DNA from: Maricaulis sp963975345
GTDB lineage: Bacteria > Pseudomonadota > Alphaproteobacteria > Caulobacterales > Maricaulaceae
Length of the DNA: 64,000 nucleotides
Reading direction: 5' to 3'
NCBI RefSeq assembly: GCF_963975345.1
Contig: NZ_CAXBGE010000001.1
Span: forward strand, 62,001-126,000
Below the pieces are notes generated by a model, which had not been told where the DNA came from, ran no database searches, and saw only the letters and a program-made list of their open reading frames with translations. This document shows, piece after piece, positions 63,679-64,000 of this stretch. Every line of letters begins with the position of its first letter. The first letter of the stretch is position 1. Made by a program: the position numbers and the translations under genes.

Positions 63679-64000
63679 TCAATGCGCCCCCACCGCCACC
63701 GCTCCCGTACTCGCCGTCACCGCCGCAACCATCGCCGCCTGGGCTGCCAGGATTGCGGCCAGATCGCCGGCTGCGGCGATTGGCTTCGCCAGGCCGGCCT
63801 GGGCTTGGGCGAGGCGCAGGGCGAGGCGGGCGGCGGTTTGGCTGGTGGGTTTGGGTTTGAGCTCTCCGACCGCCTCGAAGGCCTGCACCAGGGCGTCGGC
63901 CATGGCGGGACCATTGCCGCTGGCGGCGAGGATGGCGAGGCCGGTCTTGCCGGTGCCATGGCGCAAAGCGGAGCGGCCGCGCACGGCGATATTGAGGCTG
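63679..64000 (-). CDS. Truncated Ala-rich hypothetical protein
   Basis: The C-terminal 106 residues of a gene running beyond the window. The visible part is Ala/Leu-rich and helical (ADALVQAFEAVGELKPKP, ARLALRLAQAQAGLAKPIAAA), ending with a low-complexity Ala/Val stretch. No family recognised. Minus strand, ending 9 bp after the DUF2254 stop, tail to tail. Confidence 0.6.
   Translation of the reverse strand, partial: SLNIAVRGRSALRHGTGKTGLAILAASGNGPAMADALVQAFEAVGELKPKPTSQTAARLALRLAQAQAGLAKPIAAAGDLAAILAAQAAMVAAVTASTGAVAVGAH

Overview
The window looks like chromosomal DNA of a marine alphaproteobacterium of the Caulobacterales type (Hyphomonadaceae or Maricaulis-like). The indications are a GcrA cell-cycle regulator, a class I lysyl-tRNA synthetase, a UrcA-family protein, a phoR-pstC-pstA-pstB-phoU-phoB cluster without pstS, GC-rich DNA and many exported peptidases and lipoproteins. 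This is inferred from gene content; no rRNA is present to settle it. No prophage, CRISPR array or intact insertion sequence was seen.

Layout. 1-9.1 kb (minus strand): a repeat-built exported protein, a DUF819 membrane protein and three tandem M13 metallopeptidase lipoproteins, each followed by its own hairpin. 9.1-15.1 kb (minus): a tripartite RND efflux operon (outer-membrane factor, adaptor, pump) closed by a strong terminator. 15.4-22.6 kb (plus): phoR, then a three-repeat Pho box, then pstC-pstA-pstB-phoU-phoB. 22.7-29.5 kb: gcrA, an ABC-2 permease without an ATPase, argD, hslO, trkH, apaG and a dCTP deaminase. 29.6-36.1 kb (plus): three S9 peptidases, with tRNA-Gly(CCC) between the second and third. 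36-39 kb: a small membrane protein, a GT2 glycosyltransferase, a SixA-like phosphatase and a 1-Cys peroxiredoxin. 39.1-40.3 kb: a membrane-protein/XRE regulator pair behind a promoter that carries tandem operator-like repeats. 40.3-43.9 kb (minus): TetR, HlyD-like lipoprotein, ATPase and permease of an ABC-2 exporter. 43.9-44.66 kb: about 750 bp of stacked palindromes. 44.7-49.4 kb: an ABA4-like protein, an M28 peptidase, a decayed ABA4-like remnant and a chemoreceptor. 49.7-54.6 kb: lysS (class I), a possibly structured intergenic element, a second membrane-protein/XRE pair, a cytochrome P450 and an exported helical-repeat protein. 54.6-64 kb: a catalytically dead LexA-like protein, DUF952, pyrD, MATE, DUF393, UrcA, two hotdog thioesterases, a degenerate receiver protein, two membrane proteins (one MscS), DUF2254 and a truncated gene at the edge.

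How the genes work together. The best-defined circuit is phosphate control: PhoR and PhoB read the state of the Pst transporter, and PhoB should activate pstC-phoB through the Pho box. The many exported peptidases (three M13, three S9, one M28) suggest a cell living on protein or peptides. Two multidrug exporters, a MATE pump and a TetR with a perfect palindrome next to its start make up an efflux layer.

The least explained features are the two membrane-protein/XRE modules, which share an acidic loop motif; the palindrome cluster at 43.9-44.6 kb; the strict 23-residue repeat protein; and the S24 protein that has lost both catalytic residues.
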